NCBI RefSeq assembly: GCF_016741775.1
Contig: NZ_JAERRK010000001.1
Span: 682,001 to 746,000 of the forward strand
DNA: 64,000 bases
DNA from: Streptomyces actinomycinicus
Lineage (GTDB): Bacteria > Actinomycetota > Actinomycetes > Streptomycetales > Streptomycetaceae
Direction of reading: 5' to 3'
Shown: in pieces, positions 20,064 through 30,412 of the stretch
Layout of the letters: each line of letters opens with the position of its first letter
Position numbering within the stretch: the first letter of the stretch is position 1
Notes under the pieces: generated by a model
Databases searched by the model: none
Told to the model about the DNA's origin: nothing
Seen by the model: the letters and a program-made list of their open reading frames with translations, nothing else
Translations under genes and position numbers: made by a program

Positions 20064-20735
20064 TCAGGCCAGCACGCGGGCCAGCGCGAAGCCGTCGTGG
20101 CCCTTGCTGCCCACCGTCTGGATCGCGGTGCCGCTCAGCCTCGGGTGGGTGGCGATCAGTTCGATCGCCGCCCGGGTGCCGAGCACGTCCGGCTCGCTGC
20201 TGCCGGCGTCGGCCACCCGGCCGCCGCGCACCACGTTGTCCACGATGATCAGGCTGCCCGCCCGGGTGAGCCGCAGTGCCCACTCCACGTAGTGCGCGTT
20301 GTTGGCCTTGTCCGCGTCGATGAAGACCAGGTCGAAGGGGGCCGGGTTCTCGTCGGCGAGCTGGGGCAGCGACTCCAGGGCCGGCCCGATCCGCACCTCC
20401 GCGACCTTGTCCAGGCCCGCGCGGGCGAGGTTGCGGGTGGCGACGTCGGCGTGCTTGGCGTTGTGCTCCAGTGAGATGAGCCTGCCGTCCTCGGGCAGGG
20501 CACGGCCCAGCCAGATCGTGCTGTACCCGCCGAGGGTGCCGATCTCGAGGATGTGCCGGGCGCCCTGCACCTGGGCGAGCAGCTGCAGGAACTTGCCCTG
20601 CGCGGCCGTCACCGCGATGCCCGGCAGCCCGGCGGCCTCGCTCTCCCGCAGGGCCGCCTCCAGCGCCTCGTCGTCCGGTGAGAGGTTGCTGATGAAGTAG
20701 TCGTCGACATCGTCCCAGAGCTGCGACCCGCTCAT
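20064..20735 (-). CDS. Class I SAM-dependent O-methyltransferase (caffeoyl-CoA OMT-like)
   Basis: This 223-residue methyltransferase has the O-methyltransferase family 3 features. ILEIGTLGGYSTIWLGRALP is SAM motif I, LISLEHNAKHADVATRNLARAG is motif II, DLVFIDADKANNAHYVEWALRL carries metal-binding Asp residues, and IIVDNVVRGGRVAD is a further motif. It probably methylates a catechol-type hydroxyl; substrate unknown. The start ATG 20735 has AAAGG about 11 nt upstream. The frame is open on its 5' side and continuous with the upstream DUF2330 gene, with no stop codon between them, so a fused product is possible. Confidence 0.85.
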   Translation of the reverse strand: MSGSQLWDDVDDYFISNLSPDDEALEAALRESEAAGLPGIAVTAAQGKFLQLLAQVQGARHILEIGTLGGYSTIWLGRALPEDGRLISLEHNAKHADVATRNLARAGLDKVAEVRIGPALESLPQLADENPAPFDLVFIDADKANNAHYVEWALRLTRAGSLIIVDNVVRGGRVADAGSSEPDVLGTRAAIELIATHPRLSGTAIQTVGSKGHDGFALARVLA

Positions 20736-21890
20736 AGCGCCTGCTGCCTTTCCCGAGTGTCTACCGGTGCCCGCTTCGATGATCTCAGCCGAGCGGCGCC
20801 GGAGGGAGACCGGAGGCGGCGGAATCACCGGCCGGCGGGAACGTCGTACGACGAACACGGCCGCGACCGCGACCGCCGCGGCCAGGGCACCGCCGACGGT
20901 CAGCGCCCAGGCCGGGATCCCGGCGACCCGGCGCAGCTCGTCCTCGTAGATCACCTGCTGGACGGGCGTGTCCGAGGCCGCCCGGCGCAGCTCGTGGTCA
21001 CCGGAGATGCGGCTGGGGTCGGGGAAGCTCTGGGTGAGGGCCGTCAGGTACGGGGTGCCGTCCGCCAGTTTCCCGAGGGCGCCCTGACGGGTGCCGAGCC
21101 GGCCGGCGAACAGCACGTCGGGCCGCATGCCGCCGATTGTGCCGCCGGTCTCCATCCGGTGCGCGGCGAGCACGTAGAGGCCCAGCGACTGCGGGGTGGT
21201 GGCCAGCCGGGACAGGCGCATCGGGTAGACGGGGCGGTCGGCGGCGAAGGTGAGGTGGAGCGGGTCGAGGGCGCCGTTCAGCGGGATGCCGTGCGCGTCC
21301 GGGGCGAGCCGGACGGCGACGTACTCCCAGCGGTGGTCCACGTAGGGCCGCAGGGCGGTCTTCAGGCGGGCCGGCAGGGAGAAGCCGTGGTCGTGCAGCC
21401 AGTCCTGCAGTGCGGCCGGGTCGGTGGCGGTCAGCCGGGCCACGTCGAACGGGCCGAGCCGCTGGCGGCCGACCACGCCGACGCCGGCGCCGGGGGCCGT
21501 GCCGTCCACCGGGGCGTCGGCGGCGATGTCGTGGTCGTCGAAGGGCCAGTCGCCGTTGTGCGGCCAGAAGTGGTAGCGCGGACGGTGGACCGGGGCGACG
21601 GCCTCGGCGAGCTGGTCGAACAGGGCGGGGTCGCCGAGGCGGACGGTCGCCCGGTGCGGGACCGGCATGATCCAGGCGGCGTGCTCGGCACTGCCGGTCA
21701 CGGTCAGCCGCATCACGATCTGCTCCTGCCGGCCGTCCCAGCGGACGACCGACTGCTCGTGGGAGACGGCGATGCGGCGGGCCGGGTCGGGGACCATGGC
21801 GCCGCAGCCGCAGGCGAAGGCCGGGGCCATCAGCCAGCTGAGCTGTACGCCGAGCAGGGCGAGTACGACCGTGAGTATCCGAGCACGCAT
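20736..21890 (-). CDS. DUF2330 membrane protein that reads through into the O-methyltransferase
   Basis: The start ATG 21890 begins a signal-like helix (MRARILTVVLALLGVQLSWLMAPAFACGCGAM). About 300 extracytoplasmic residues of DUF2330 type follow (HEQSVVRWDGRQEQIVMRLTV, AAWIMPVPHRATVRLGD), then a C-terminal transmembrane helix (about 330-352) and a basic tail RRSRRPVIPPPP. Proteins of this family normally end soon after that tail. Here no stop codon occurs, and the frame continues directly into the methyltransferase (20735-20064), giving a possible 608-residue fusion. The membrane topology would leave the methyltransferase in the cytoplasm, so a fusion is sterically reasonable. Function of DUF2330 unknown. 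Confidence 0.78.
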
Positions 21891-21954
21891 CACGCGCCTA
21901 CAGACGGCCCCCGCCGAAGAACGGTTCCGCCGGGACCGGCCGGGTGCCTCGACC

Positions 21955-22005
21955 GCCCCGCGCCCCGTCAGGGGCGCGGGGAACGGCGCGAACAGCCACG
22001 ACGCA
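21955..22005. repeat. Copy of the dispersed intergenic element
   Basis: GCCCCGCGCCCCGTCAGGGG, then CGCGGGGAACGGCGCGAACAG and a downstream AGCCACGACGCACCC, matches the element seen at 13207, 35205, 52215 and 57013. It lies between the DUF2330 start and the MFS stop codon, where a transcript from the MFS gene enters the DUF2330 gene. Confidence 0.8.
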
Positions 22006-22041
22006 CCCGCGCCCGGAACACGGCCCCCGCCCCCGCGGCGC

Positions 22042-23412
22042 CTACCGGCCCTCGACCGCCCGCGCGGACCCCGGCAGCGGCCGCCCCGCACACTCCGACA
22101 TCCTCCACACCGCGACACCGCCCACCACAGCCGCGGCCATCATGTAATACGCAGGCATCATCATGTTCCCCGTCGCCCCGATCAGCGCCGTCACGACCAG
22201 CGGCGTCGTCCCGCCGAACAGGGACACCGACACGTTGAAGCCGATGGACAGGGAGCCATAACGCACCCGGGTCGGGAACAGCGCCGGGAGCGCGGCCGGC
22301 ATCGCCGCCGTGAAGCAGACCAGGAGCAGCCCCAGCGCGGCCATGCCCAGCCCCACCGCCACCAGGCTGCCCTGCCGGATCAGCAGCAGCGCGGGGATGG
22401 AGAGCAGCAGGAAACCGGCGCAGCCCGCCGCGATCACCGGGCGCCGGCCGACACGGTCGGTCAGCGCGCCCGCGAACGGCTGGACGATCATCATCAGGAC
22501 CATCACACCGAGCACGACCAGCAGACCGTGCGTCTCGTCGTACTTCAGCTCACTCGTGAGGTAGCTCGGCATGTACGACAGCAGCATGTAGTCGGTGACG
22601 TTGAAGACCAGCACCAGGCCCATGCACAGCAGCAGCGACTTCCACTGCCCCACGACCACCTCGCGCAGCGGCACCTTCGGCCGGGCCGCCTCCGCCTTCT
22701 CGACCTCCGCCGCGAACGCCGGGGTCTCCTCCAGCCGCATCCGCAGGTACAGGCCGATGATGCCCATCGGACCCGCGATCAGGAACGGGATGCGCCAGCC
22801 CCAGGAGGTGAGGTCGTCCGAGGAGAGGAGGGCCGTCATCACGGTGACGAGGCCCGCCCCGCCGATGTAGCCGGCGAGCGTGCCGAACTCCAGCCAGCTG
22901 CCGAGGAAGCCGCGCTTCTTGTCCGGCGCGTACTCGGCGATGAACGTGGTCGCGCCCGCGTACTCACCGCCGGTGGAGAAGCCCTGCACCAGGCGGGCGG
23001 CCAGCAGCAGGATCGGCGCACCGACCCCGATCGTGGCGTACGACGGGATCAGGCCGATCGCGAACGTGCCCGCCGCCATCATGATCATCGTGAGGGCGAG
23101 CACCTTCTGCCGGCCCACGCGGTCGCCGAGCGGGCCGAAGAGCATGCCGCCGAGCGGACGGACCAGGAAGGCCGCGGCGAAGGCGCCGAACGTGGAGAGC
23201 AGCTGTGCGGTCGGGTTGCCGGACGGGAAGAAGACCTTGCCCAGGGTGACCGCGATGTAGCTGTAGACACCGAAGTCGAACCATTCCATCGCGTTGCCGA
23301 GCGCGGCCGCCTTCACGGCGCGCTTGACGAGCGCGGGGTCGGTGACGGTGACGTCGGCCTTGCTGGCCCGGCGGGTCTTCTGAAGCGGGGTGACGGCTGT
23401 GGCGGTCGCCAA
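22042..23412 (-). CDS. MFS metabolite:H+ symporter (MHS family, ProP/ShiA-like)
   Basis: The 456-residue protein has 12 transmembrane helices. MHS-family hallmarks are GNAMEWFDFGVYSYIA in helix 1, GPLGDRVGRQKVL (motif A), RLVQGFSTGGEYAGATTFIAEYAPDKKRGF, and GALTDRVGRRPV in the second half. It imports compatible solutes, dicarboxylates or aromatic acids with protons; the exact substrate is not determined. The TTG start at 23412 has AAAGGTAGG further upstream. A 21 bp inverted repeat lies 83 bp before the start and may be its operator. Confidence 0.88.
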   Translation of the reverse strand: MATATAVTPLQKTRRASKADVTVTDPALVKRAVKAAALGNAMEWFDFGVYSYIAVTLGKVFFPSGNPTAQLLSTFGAFAAAFLVRPLGGMLFGPLGDRVGRQKVLALTMIMMAAGTFAIGLIPSYATIGVGAPILLLAARLVQGFSTGGEYAGATTFIAEYAPDKKRGFLGSWLEFGTLAGYIGGAGLVTVMTALLSSDDLTSWGWRIPFLIAGPMGIIGLYLRMRLEETPAFAAEVEKAEAARPKVPLREVVVGQWKSLLLCMGLVLVFNVTDYMLLSYMPSYLTSELKYDETHGLLVVLGVMVLMMIVQPFAGALTDRVGRRPVIAAGCAGFLLLSIPALLLIRQGSLVAVGLGMAALGLLLVCFTAAMPAALPALFPTRVRYGSLSIGFNVSVSLFGGTTPLVVTALIGATGNMMMPAYYMMAAAVVGGVAVWRMSECAGRPLPGSARAVEGR

Positions 23413-23494
23413 AACGGGGCTCGCCTACCTTTCGACGGGGACAGGGACGGACCCGGACGGCGACGGTGACGTGCGACGGGCCGAAAAGCGACCA

Positions 23495-23515
23495 TAGGGG
23501 GACTTCTGCCCCCTA
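23495..23515. promoter_or_regulatory. Inverted repeat upstream of the MFS gene, possible operator
   Basis: TAGGGGG (23495-23501) and CCCCCTA (23509-23515) form perfect 7 bp arms around ACTTCTG. Four copies of TGCAG follow within about 45 bp (23524-23570). The stretch 23413-23672 has no gene. The location suggests an operator for the MHS transporter; no regulator is encoded next to it. Confidence 0.45.
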
Positions 23516-23672
23516 CGTCCTGTATGCAGTTAGATGCAGAGTGCAGCTAAAGGCTGGATATGCAGGTACGTCTGCCCGCTCCGTCGGCGTCATGCGGCCT
23601 GCCCGGTGTGATCCTTCTCGCGCCCCGGCCGCGCAACCGGCGGAGCGGATCACCCCGCCGCGCCGCTCCCGG

Positions 23673-24125
23673 TCACGTGCCGCCGAGCGCCGGGAAGCCG
23701 TCCTGGCCCCGGACCTCGAACCAGACCGTCTTGCCGGCCCCGGCCCACGGGGTCACGCCCCACTTGCCGACCACCGCGTCCAGCAGCGCCAGCCCGCGCC
23801 CGCCCTCCGACTCCGGGTCCGCCTCCCGCGGCACCAAGGGCAGCCGGCGGGACGAGTCGCTCACCTCGACCCGCACCCCTACGGCCTGCCGGGCCACCAG
23901 GACGGTGCAGCGGCGGTCGGGGACATGCCGTACGACATTGGTGACCAGCTCGCTCACGCCCAGCTCCACGGCGAAGGCCAGTTCCGGCACCTCCCACTCG
24001 AGCAGCAGCGAGCGGACGATGCGGCGGATGTGGCGTACCGAGTGCTCGCCGACGGTGAGTTGCATGCGGTACTGGGGCGTGTGGGGAAAGTTGAGGTTCA
24101 CAGGACGAGGCTGACCTGGCGTCAC
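23673..24125 (-). CDS. GHKL ATPase (anti-sigma-factor-kinase-like) of an AbaA/WhiJ-type module
   Basis: The 150-residue protein has a histidine-kinase-like ATPase fold without kinase domain. The N box is ELGVSELVTNVVRHV, the G1 region RVEVSDSSRRLP, and the G2 region EGGRGLALLDAVVGKWGV. The family resembles SpoIIAB/RsbW-type ATPases and sits beside XRE/DUF397 pairs in many Streptomyces loci. GTG 24125 is the longest start; GTG 24101 or an internal ATG (MQLTVGEH) are alternatives, none with a strong ribosome-binding site. It is divergent from the XRE gene, 48 bp between starts, sharing a promoter region. Confidence 0.82.
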   Translation of the reverse strand: MTPGQPRPVNLNFPHTPQYRMQLTVGEHSVRHIRRIVRSLLLEWEVPELAFAVELGVSELVTNVVRHVPDRRCTVLVARQAVGVRVEVSDSSRRLPLVPREADPESEGGRGLALLDAVVGKWGVTPWAGAGKTVWFEVRGQDGFPALGGT

Positions 24126-24173
24126 TACGCTGGGCTACAGGTTGAACACAACAGGTCCGGGAGGGGACTTGTC

Positions 24174-24984
24174 ATGGTGAACATCAACAGCCTCGACCCC
24201 GGCGCCTCACCGCTCGACTACTACGGCTTCGAACTGCGCCGGTACCGGGAGGCCGCGGGCCTGACCCAGCGGCAACTGGGGGAGATCGTCAACTACACGG
24301 GGTCGCTCGTCGGTCAGGTGGAGACCGCGCGAAAGCTGCCGACACCGGAGTTCAGCGAGCGTGTGGACGCGGCGCTGGGGACGGGCGGGTTACTGTCACG
24401 GCTCGTCCCGTTGGTGATGCGAAGCCAACTTCCGGCCTGGTTTCAGCAGGTGGCTGAGCTGGAGGCAAGGGCTACTCAGATCAACACCTTCCACACGCAC
24501 CTGTTTCACGGCCTGTTGCAGACACCGGCATATGCACGTGCTGTGCTCGGCGTGCTCGACCAGGCCAGGCTCGACGACCGCACTGCCGCGCGTATGGCTC
24601 GCCAGCTCATCTTCGAGAAGCAGGAGCCCCCGTCTTTCTGGGCAATCATCAGCGAGGGTGCGTTGCTTCAGGAGATCGGTGACAAGGACGTCATGCGTGA
24701 GCAGCTCGCACACCTGCTGGGGTTCGATGACAACCCCCTGATCAACATCCAGATCCTGCCGTTCAAGGCCGGCGCGCACGCGGGGCTGCAAGGCTCGTTC
24801 GACCTCTACCACTTCGAGCACGACCCGGCCATCGTGTACACGGAGGGGTATGGCGGCAGCGGGCATCCAACCGCCGACCGAGGCACCGTTAAGAAGTGCT
24901 CACTCCGTTACGATCATCTCCAGGCTGCCGCACTGTCCCTCCGGGACTCGGTGAAGCTGATTCGGCGAGTGATGGAGGACCGCT

Positions 24985-25004
<20 letters not shown>
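24174..25004 (+). CDS. XRE-family regulator with DUF5753 domain (WhiJ-like)
   Basis: The 276-residue protein has an N-terminal Cro/C1 helix-turn-helix (YYGFELRRYREAAGLTQRQLGEIVNYTGSLVGQVETARKLP, about 15-60) and a C-terminal DUF5753 domain (FHTHLFHGLLQTPAYARAVL..., INIQILPFKAGAHAGLQGSFDLYHF). This is the WhiJ family of Streptomyces developmental and antibiotic regulators, nearly always paired with DUF397 proteins. ATG 24174 follows GGGAGGGG. Base composition is slightly less GC-rich than the neighbours (for example around 24540-24720). The DUF397 gene overlaps its 3' end by 20 bp. Confidence 0.9.
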
Positions 25005-26608
<1,604 letters not shown>

Positions 26609-26628
26609 TCAGATGGCTGGAGCCGCCG

Positions 26629-27864
26629 ATGCCCTGTCCAGCGCTGCCCGACGGGTTCGACCTCACCGACCCCGACCTGCTGCACCACCGCGTGCCCCTG
26701 CCGGAGTTCGCCGAACTGCGCCGTACCGAGCCGGTCCGCTGGATCCCGCAGCCGCACGGCGTCGCGGGCTTCGCCGACACCGGCTACTGGGCGGTGACCC
26801 GGCACGCGGACGTCAAGTACGTCTCCACGCACCCGGAACTCTTCTCCTCCTCGCTCAACACCGCGATCATCCGCTTCAACGAGCACATCGAACGCGACGC
26901 GATCGACGCGCAACGGCTGATCCTGCTCAACATGGATCCACCGGAACATACGCGCGTGCGGCAGATAGTGCAGCGCGGGTTCACGCCACGCTCCATCCGC
27001 GCCCTGGAGGACCGGCTGCGCGCCCGCGCCGAGGCCATCGTCGCCGCCGCCCGGGCCCGGTCCGGACCCTTCGACTTCGTCACCGAGGTCGCCTGCGAAC
27101 TGCCCCTCCAGGCCATCGCCGAGCTGATCGGCGTCCCGCAGGAGGACCGGTCCAAGATCTTCGACTGGTCCAACAAGATGATCGCCTACGACGACCCCGA
27201 GTACGCGATCACCGAGGAGGTCGGCGCCCAGTCGGCCGCCGAGATCATCGCCTACGCCATGAACATGGCCGCCGAGCGCAAACAGTGCCCGGCCGGGGAC
27301 ATCGTGACGACGCTGGTGGCCGCGGAGGACGAGGGCAACCTGAACTCCGACGAGTTCGGATTCTTCGTGCTGATGCTGGCGGTGGCCGGCAACGAGACCA
27401 CTCGCAACGCCATCACGCACGGCATGCACGCCTTCCTCACCCACCCCGGCCAGTGGGACCTCTTCCGCCGTGAGCGCCCCGCCACCACGGCCGAGGAGAT
27501 CGTCCGCTGGGCGACGCCGGTGAACGCCTTCCAGCGCACGGCGACCCGGGACACCGAACTGGGCGGCGCGCGGATCAGGAAGGGCGACCGGGTCGGTCTC
27601 TTCTACGCCTCGGCCAACCACGACCCGGAGGTCTTCGCCGACCCCGACACCTTCGACATCACCCGCGATCCCAACCCCCACCTGGGCTTCGGCGGAGGCG
27701 GTCCCCACTACTGCCTCGGCAAGTCCCTGGCGGTCCTGGAGATCGACCTCATCTTCAACGCCCTGGCCGACGCGATGCCCGGCCTCCGCCTGACCGATCC
27801 CCCACGCCGCCTGCGCTCCGCGTGGATCAACGGAGTGAAGGAGCTGCGGGTGAGGGTCGGCTGA
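26629..27864 (+). CDS. cyp125: CYP125-family cytochrome P450 (steroid C26/C27 hydroxylase type)
   Basis: The 411-residue P450 is closest by eye to mycobacterial CYP125, which oxidises the terminal methyl of the cholesterol side chain. Shared blocks are LPDGFDLTDPDLLHHRVPLPEFAELR, LILLNMDPPEHTRVRQIVQRGFTPR, FVTEVACELPLQAIAELIGVPQEDRSKIFDWSN, AVAGNETTRNAITHGM (I-helix oxygen-binding motif), EEIVRWATPVNAFQRTA (ExxR region) and GFGGGGPHYCLGKSLA with heme ligand Cys362. ATG 26629 follows GGAG. It needs a ferredoxin; a single-cluster ferredoxin with the same operator type lies at 46844. Divergent from fadA5. Confidence 0.9.
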   Translation: MPCPALPDGFDLTDPDLLHHRVPLPEFAELRRTEPVRWIPQPHGVAGFADTGYWAVTRHADVKYVSTHPELFSSSLNTAIIRFNEHIERDAIDAQRLILLNMDPPEHTRVRQIVQRGFTPRSIRALEDRLRARAEAIVAAARARSGPFDFVTEVACELPLQAIAELIGVPQEDRSKIFDWSNKMIAYDDPEYAITEEVGAQSAAEIIAYAMNMAAERKQCPAGDIVTTLVAAEDEGNLNSDEFGFFVLMLAVAGNETTRNAITHGMHAFLTHPGQWDLFRRERPATTAEEIVRWATPVNAFQRTATRDTELGGARIRKGDRVGLFYASANHDPEVFADPDTFDITRDPNPHLGFGGGGPHYCLGKSLAVLEIDLIFNALADAMPGLRLTDPPRRLRSAWINGVKELRVRVG

Positions 27865-27878
27865 GTCCGGGGAGGGTG

Positions 27879-29138
27879 TTACAGGACCGCCTCCGTGGCT
27901 CCGCTGGCCAAGTAAGTGAACCCATACCTTTCCAGTACCTGCCCCCATTCGGAGTACGACGGCTCCGCCCGCTCTTCGCCCACAGGCTCCAGAGAAGCGA
28001 CCAGTGGTGCGAGAGAGCTGGTGTTCTCGGTCCCCAGCATCCACCACAGGGTGACATTCCTGCGTTTCCTTGTGAGGTTTAGGATCTCATTGCTGTAGGT
28101 GACCGGTACGGTGTACCTGATGTAAGCAGAGTCCGAGGGAAGATGTGCATAGTTCGCTACCCACTCAGGAGCCTTCTCTCCCTTGCCCATCCGTGAATGA
28201 TAGATCGCCGGGGGATTGGATTGAAGCATCCTGTCTTTCCGTAGCAGATAAGCTTCGCCTTGCACCCAGATCGCCCTATAAGCATTGGTCGGCAATTCGA
28301 TGATCTTCTCCTGGGTGTACTTCTGTCCCGGCCCCAGGTCGCTATCGAAAGGTGCCGAAAGCAAACCCAGGCTGACTGTGTAGGGTTCCGGCTTGTCGGC
28401 GTAGGTGTGCAGATCGGTCAATCCGTCGGTATCGACTTCCTCGTCCCACTGCTTCACGTTTCTGGGAGTCTGGTAAGTGGAATTCCAGTTGACCCCGCTG
28501 ACCGCGTAGCTCGCCCCCACGATGTTCGCGGCCACCTTTCCGGTGTTCTCCAACCGGAACGTCACCCCGACGTACGTGGTGTTCTTTTCCTTGCGGATAT
28601 GCCCGATCTCTGTCGAAAGGGTAACCGTCAGGGGCGAGGCGTAGGGCGTGTAGATCTGCGTGTAAACGAAGTTCGCCACGGTGATCAGCGCGGTGACGGA
28701 CGCGATCGCCGCGAAGTTGCGGCGGAAGGTGATATCCCGCCACGCCCGGCGTCGGTGGAGCAGCTCCCACAGTGCCCAGCCCGACCACACGATGAGACCC
28801 AGCCAGCCCCAGAGCCAGCGGGTGTACTCCTCCAGTTGAATCGCCAGCAGCATCAGACCGGCGCCCAGCACGGCCAGCACACCGAACAGGATTATCGCGG
28901 TCGTGTATTTCGTGCCGTGCCCCAGGAATCTGTCGACGACGACGCAGACCGCCGCGGTGAAGGCCACCAGTCCCGCGAGGACGAGGAATCCGCCGAGGAG
29001 GCGACCGGCATACGACAGCGCATGAATGGTGTCCGCACGCCCCAGATAGACGAGTAGACCCGCGGCCGCGATCAGTCCGGCAACCATGAACGCGCCGGAT
29101 ATCCTCCCGCGGCCCACGCCACGAGGTGTCTGTTCCAT
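27879..29138 (-). CDS. Membrane protein of unknown function with lower-GC gene body
   Basis: The 419-residue protein has four N-terminal transmembrane helices (between about 17 and 120), a fifth near 138-158, then about 260 residues of extracytoplasmic beta-rich sequence (SPLTVTLSTEIGHIRKEKNTTYVGVTFRLENTGKVAANIVGASYAVSG...). The latter part resembles a general immunoglobulin-like or CARDB-like exterior domain, but I do not recognise the family. Codon use is visibly less GC-rich than the neighbours (stretches such as AAGCATTGGTCGGCAATTCG), suggesting acquisition by transfer. ATG 29138 is the likely start, without a good ribosome-binding site. It is convergent with the P450 gene (14 bp gap). 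Confidence 0.75.
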   Translation of the reverse strand: MEQTPRGVGRGRISGAFMVAGLIAAAGLLVYLGRADTIHALSYAGRLLGGFLVLAGLVAFTAAVCVVVDRFLGHGTKYTTAIILFGVLAVLGAGLMLLAIQLEEYTRWLWGWLGLIVWSGWALWELLHRRRAWRDITFRRNFAAIASVTALITVANFVYTQIYTPYASPLTVTLSTEIGHIRKEKNTTYVGVTFRLENTGKVAANIVGASYAVSGVNWNSTYQTPRNVKQWDEEVDTDGLTDLHTYADKPEPYTVSLGLLSAPFDSDLGPGQKYTQEKIIELPTNAYRAIWVQGEAYLLRKDRMLQSNPPAIYHSRMGKGEKAPEWVANYAHLPSDSAYIRYTVPVTYSNEILNLTRKRRNVTLWWMLGTENTSSLAPLVASLEPVGEERAEPSYSEWGQVLERYGFTYLASGATEAVL

Positions 29139-29197
29139 GCCGTCATGCTCATGTGCCGCACTGCAGCACGCCGCCCCCGCTGCTCCGATCGGCCGAG

Positions 29198-29884
29198 TCA
29201 CTCCCGCCCCGAGGCCAGGACCGCCAGCACGCCGGAGGCCAGGGCCGCGATCAGCAGGGGGATGCCCAGGCCGTGGTGGAGGACCAGCCATGCGCCCAGG
29301 CAGGCGCCGCCGGCCATCGCGAGCACCGAGGCCGTGCGGCGCGGGGGGCGGTGGCCCGTGCCATCGCCGAGGCGGGACTCGGAGGCCAGGCCGGCCAGTG
29401 TCATCGTCAGGACGGTGGTGGTCAGATCGGGCACGCCCAGTTTGCGGACCGTCGCATTGCGCAGGCCCATCGCGAAGGCCGTGAGGGCGATCAGGGCGTA
29501 CAGGGTGCCCTCGGTGTACGGCCGGACGAAGGCCACCGCCGCCGACAGGGCGACCAGCACCGCCTCCGCCGCCAGGGTCAGCCGGACCCACCGGCGCCGG
29601 GAGCCCGTGCGGTGGCGGGCCGCCACCCGGCCGCCCGCCACCGCACCGAGCAGGAAGCAGGCCAATGACGTGCCCGTGTGGGGCACGGAGAAGCCCGGGG
29701 CGCCGGCGGCGGCGAAGCCGAGGACGACCACGTTGCCGGTCATGTTGGCGGTGAAGACCCGGCCCAGGCCCAGATAACTGACGGCGTCGATCAGCCCGCT
29801 CACCACGGTCAGCGTCAGCAGCACGACCACCAGCCGCACCCCGCGCGACTCCGGGTCCCGCACCGGTGGCGTCGGCGTCGTCAT
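29198..29884 (-). CDS. DUF1275 (YoaK-like) membrane protein
   Basis: The 228-residue protein has about six transmembrane helices. DUF1275 hallmarks are LTVVSGLIDAVSYLGLGRVFTANMTGNVVVLGFA near the N-terminus and FAMGLRNATVRKLGVPDLTTTVLTMTLAGL in the middle. The family is possibly a transporter; its role is unknown. GGAGGAA lies just before ATG 29884, which fixes the start. The non-coding stretch 29885-30246 upstream shows no gene. Confidence 0.88.
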   Translation of the reverse strand: MTTPTPPVRDPESRGVRLVVVLLTLTVVSGLIDAVSYLGLGRVFTANMTGNVVVLGFAAAGAPGFSVPHTGTSLACFLLGAVAGGRVAARHRTGSRRRWVRLTLAAEAVLVALSAAVAFVRPYTEGTLYALIALTAFAMGLRNATVRKLGVPDLTTTVLTMTLAGLASESRLGDGTGHRPPRRTASVLAMAGGACLGAWLVLHHGLGIPLLIAALASGVLAVLASGRE

Positions 29885-30246
29885 CGTTCCTCCGCGGGGA
29901 CGGGCAGCGGCGCGGGCACGGCCCGGCACGTGCGGGTGGCGGGGCGTGCGGGTGTCCCGGCGCAGCCTGCGTCGGAGGCCGCCGGGACGTGACACCTGAC
30001 ACGCGCGGAACGGTGGAAAGCAGCCCGGTCGGCCCATCCGCACCGCCCGGGGGTCACCTGCCGGCCGTCCGCGTGGGCCTGGCGGTCGCTTGCCGGCCAT
30101 GCGCGCGGGCCGGCGGTCACCGGCCGGTGGGCAGTGCCCGGACATGCGCGCGCACCCTCGCCCGGCGGGGGCGAGGGTGCGGATGCATGGGGTGGGCCCG
30201 GCGGCCACTGCCGGCCCAGCCGGGCCGGGTCGGCCGGGTTCGCGGG

Positions 30247-30387
30247 CCGGTTCAGCGGTGGGCGCGGGCCGGTTCACGGCGGATGCGCGCCGGTTCAGCG
30301 GTGGGCGCGGGCCGGTTCAGCGGTGGTTGCGCGCCGGTTCAGCGGTGGGCGCGGGCCGGTTCAGCGGTGGGCGCGGGCCGGTTCAGC
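30247..30387. repeat. Seven tandem copies of a 22 bp repeat
   Basis: The core CCGGTTCA(G/C)(C/G) starts at 30247, 30269, 30290, 30312, 30334, 30356 and 30378, that is every 22 bp (one step of 21). Each copy is surrounded by GCGGTGGGCGCGGG or GCGCG variants. The array lies directly downstream of the transglycosylase stop codon, in the 3' end of its transcript. Confidence 0.9.
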
Positions 30388-30412
30388 GGGGGAGCGGTGG
30401 ACTGGAGTCGGC

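Noticed and set aside
30247..30387. CRISPR array
   Set aside because: The 22 bp units are directly adjacent with no unique spacers and no cas genes nearby.
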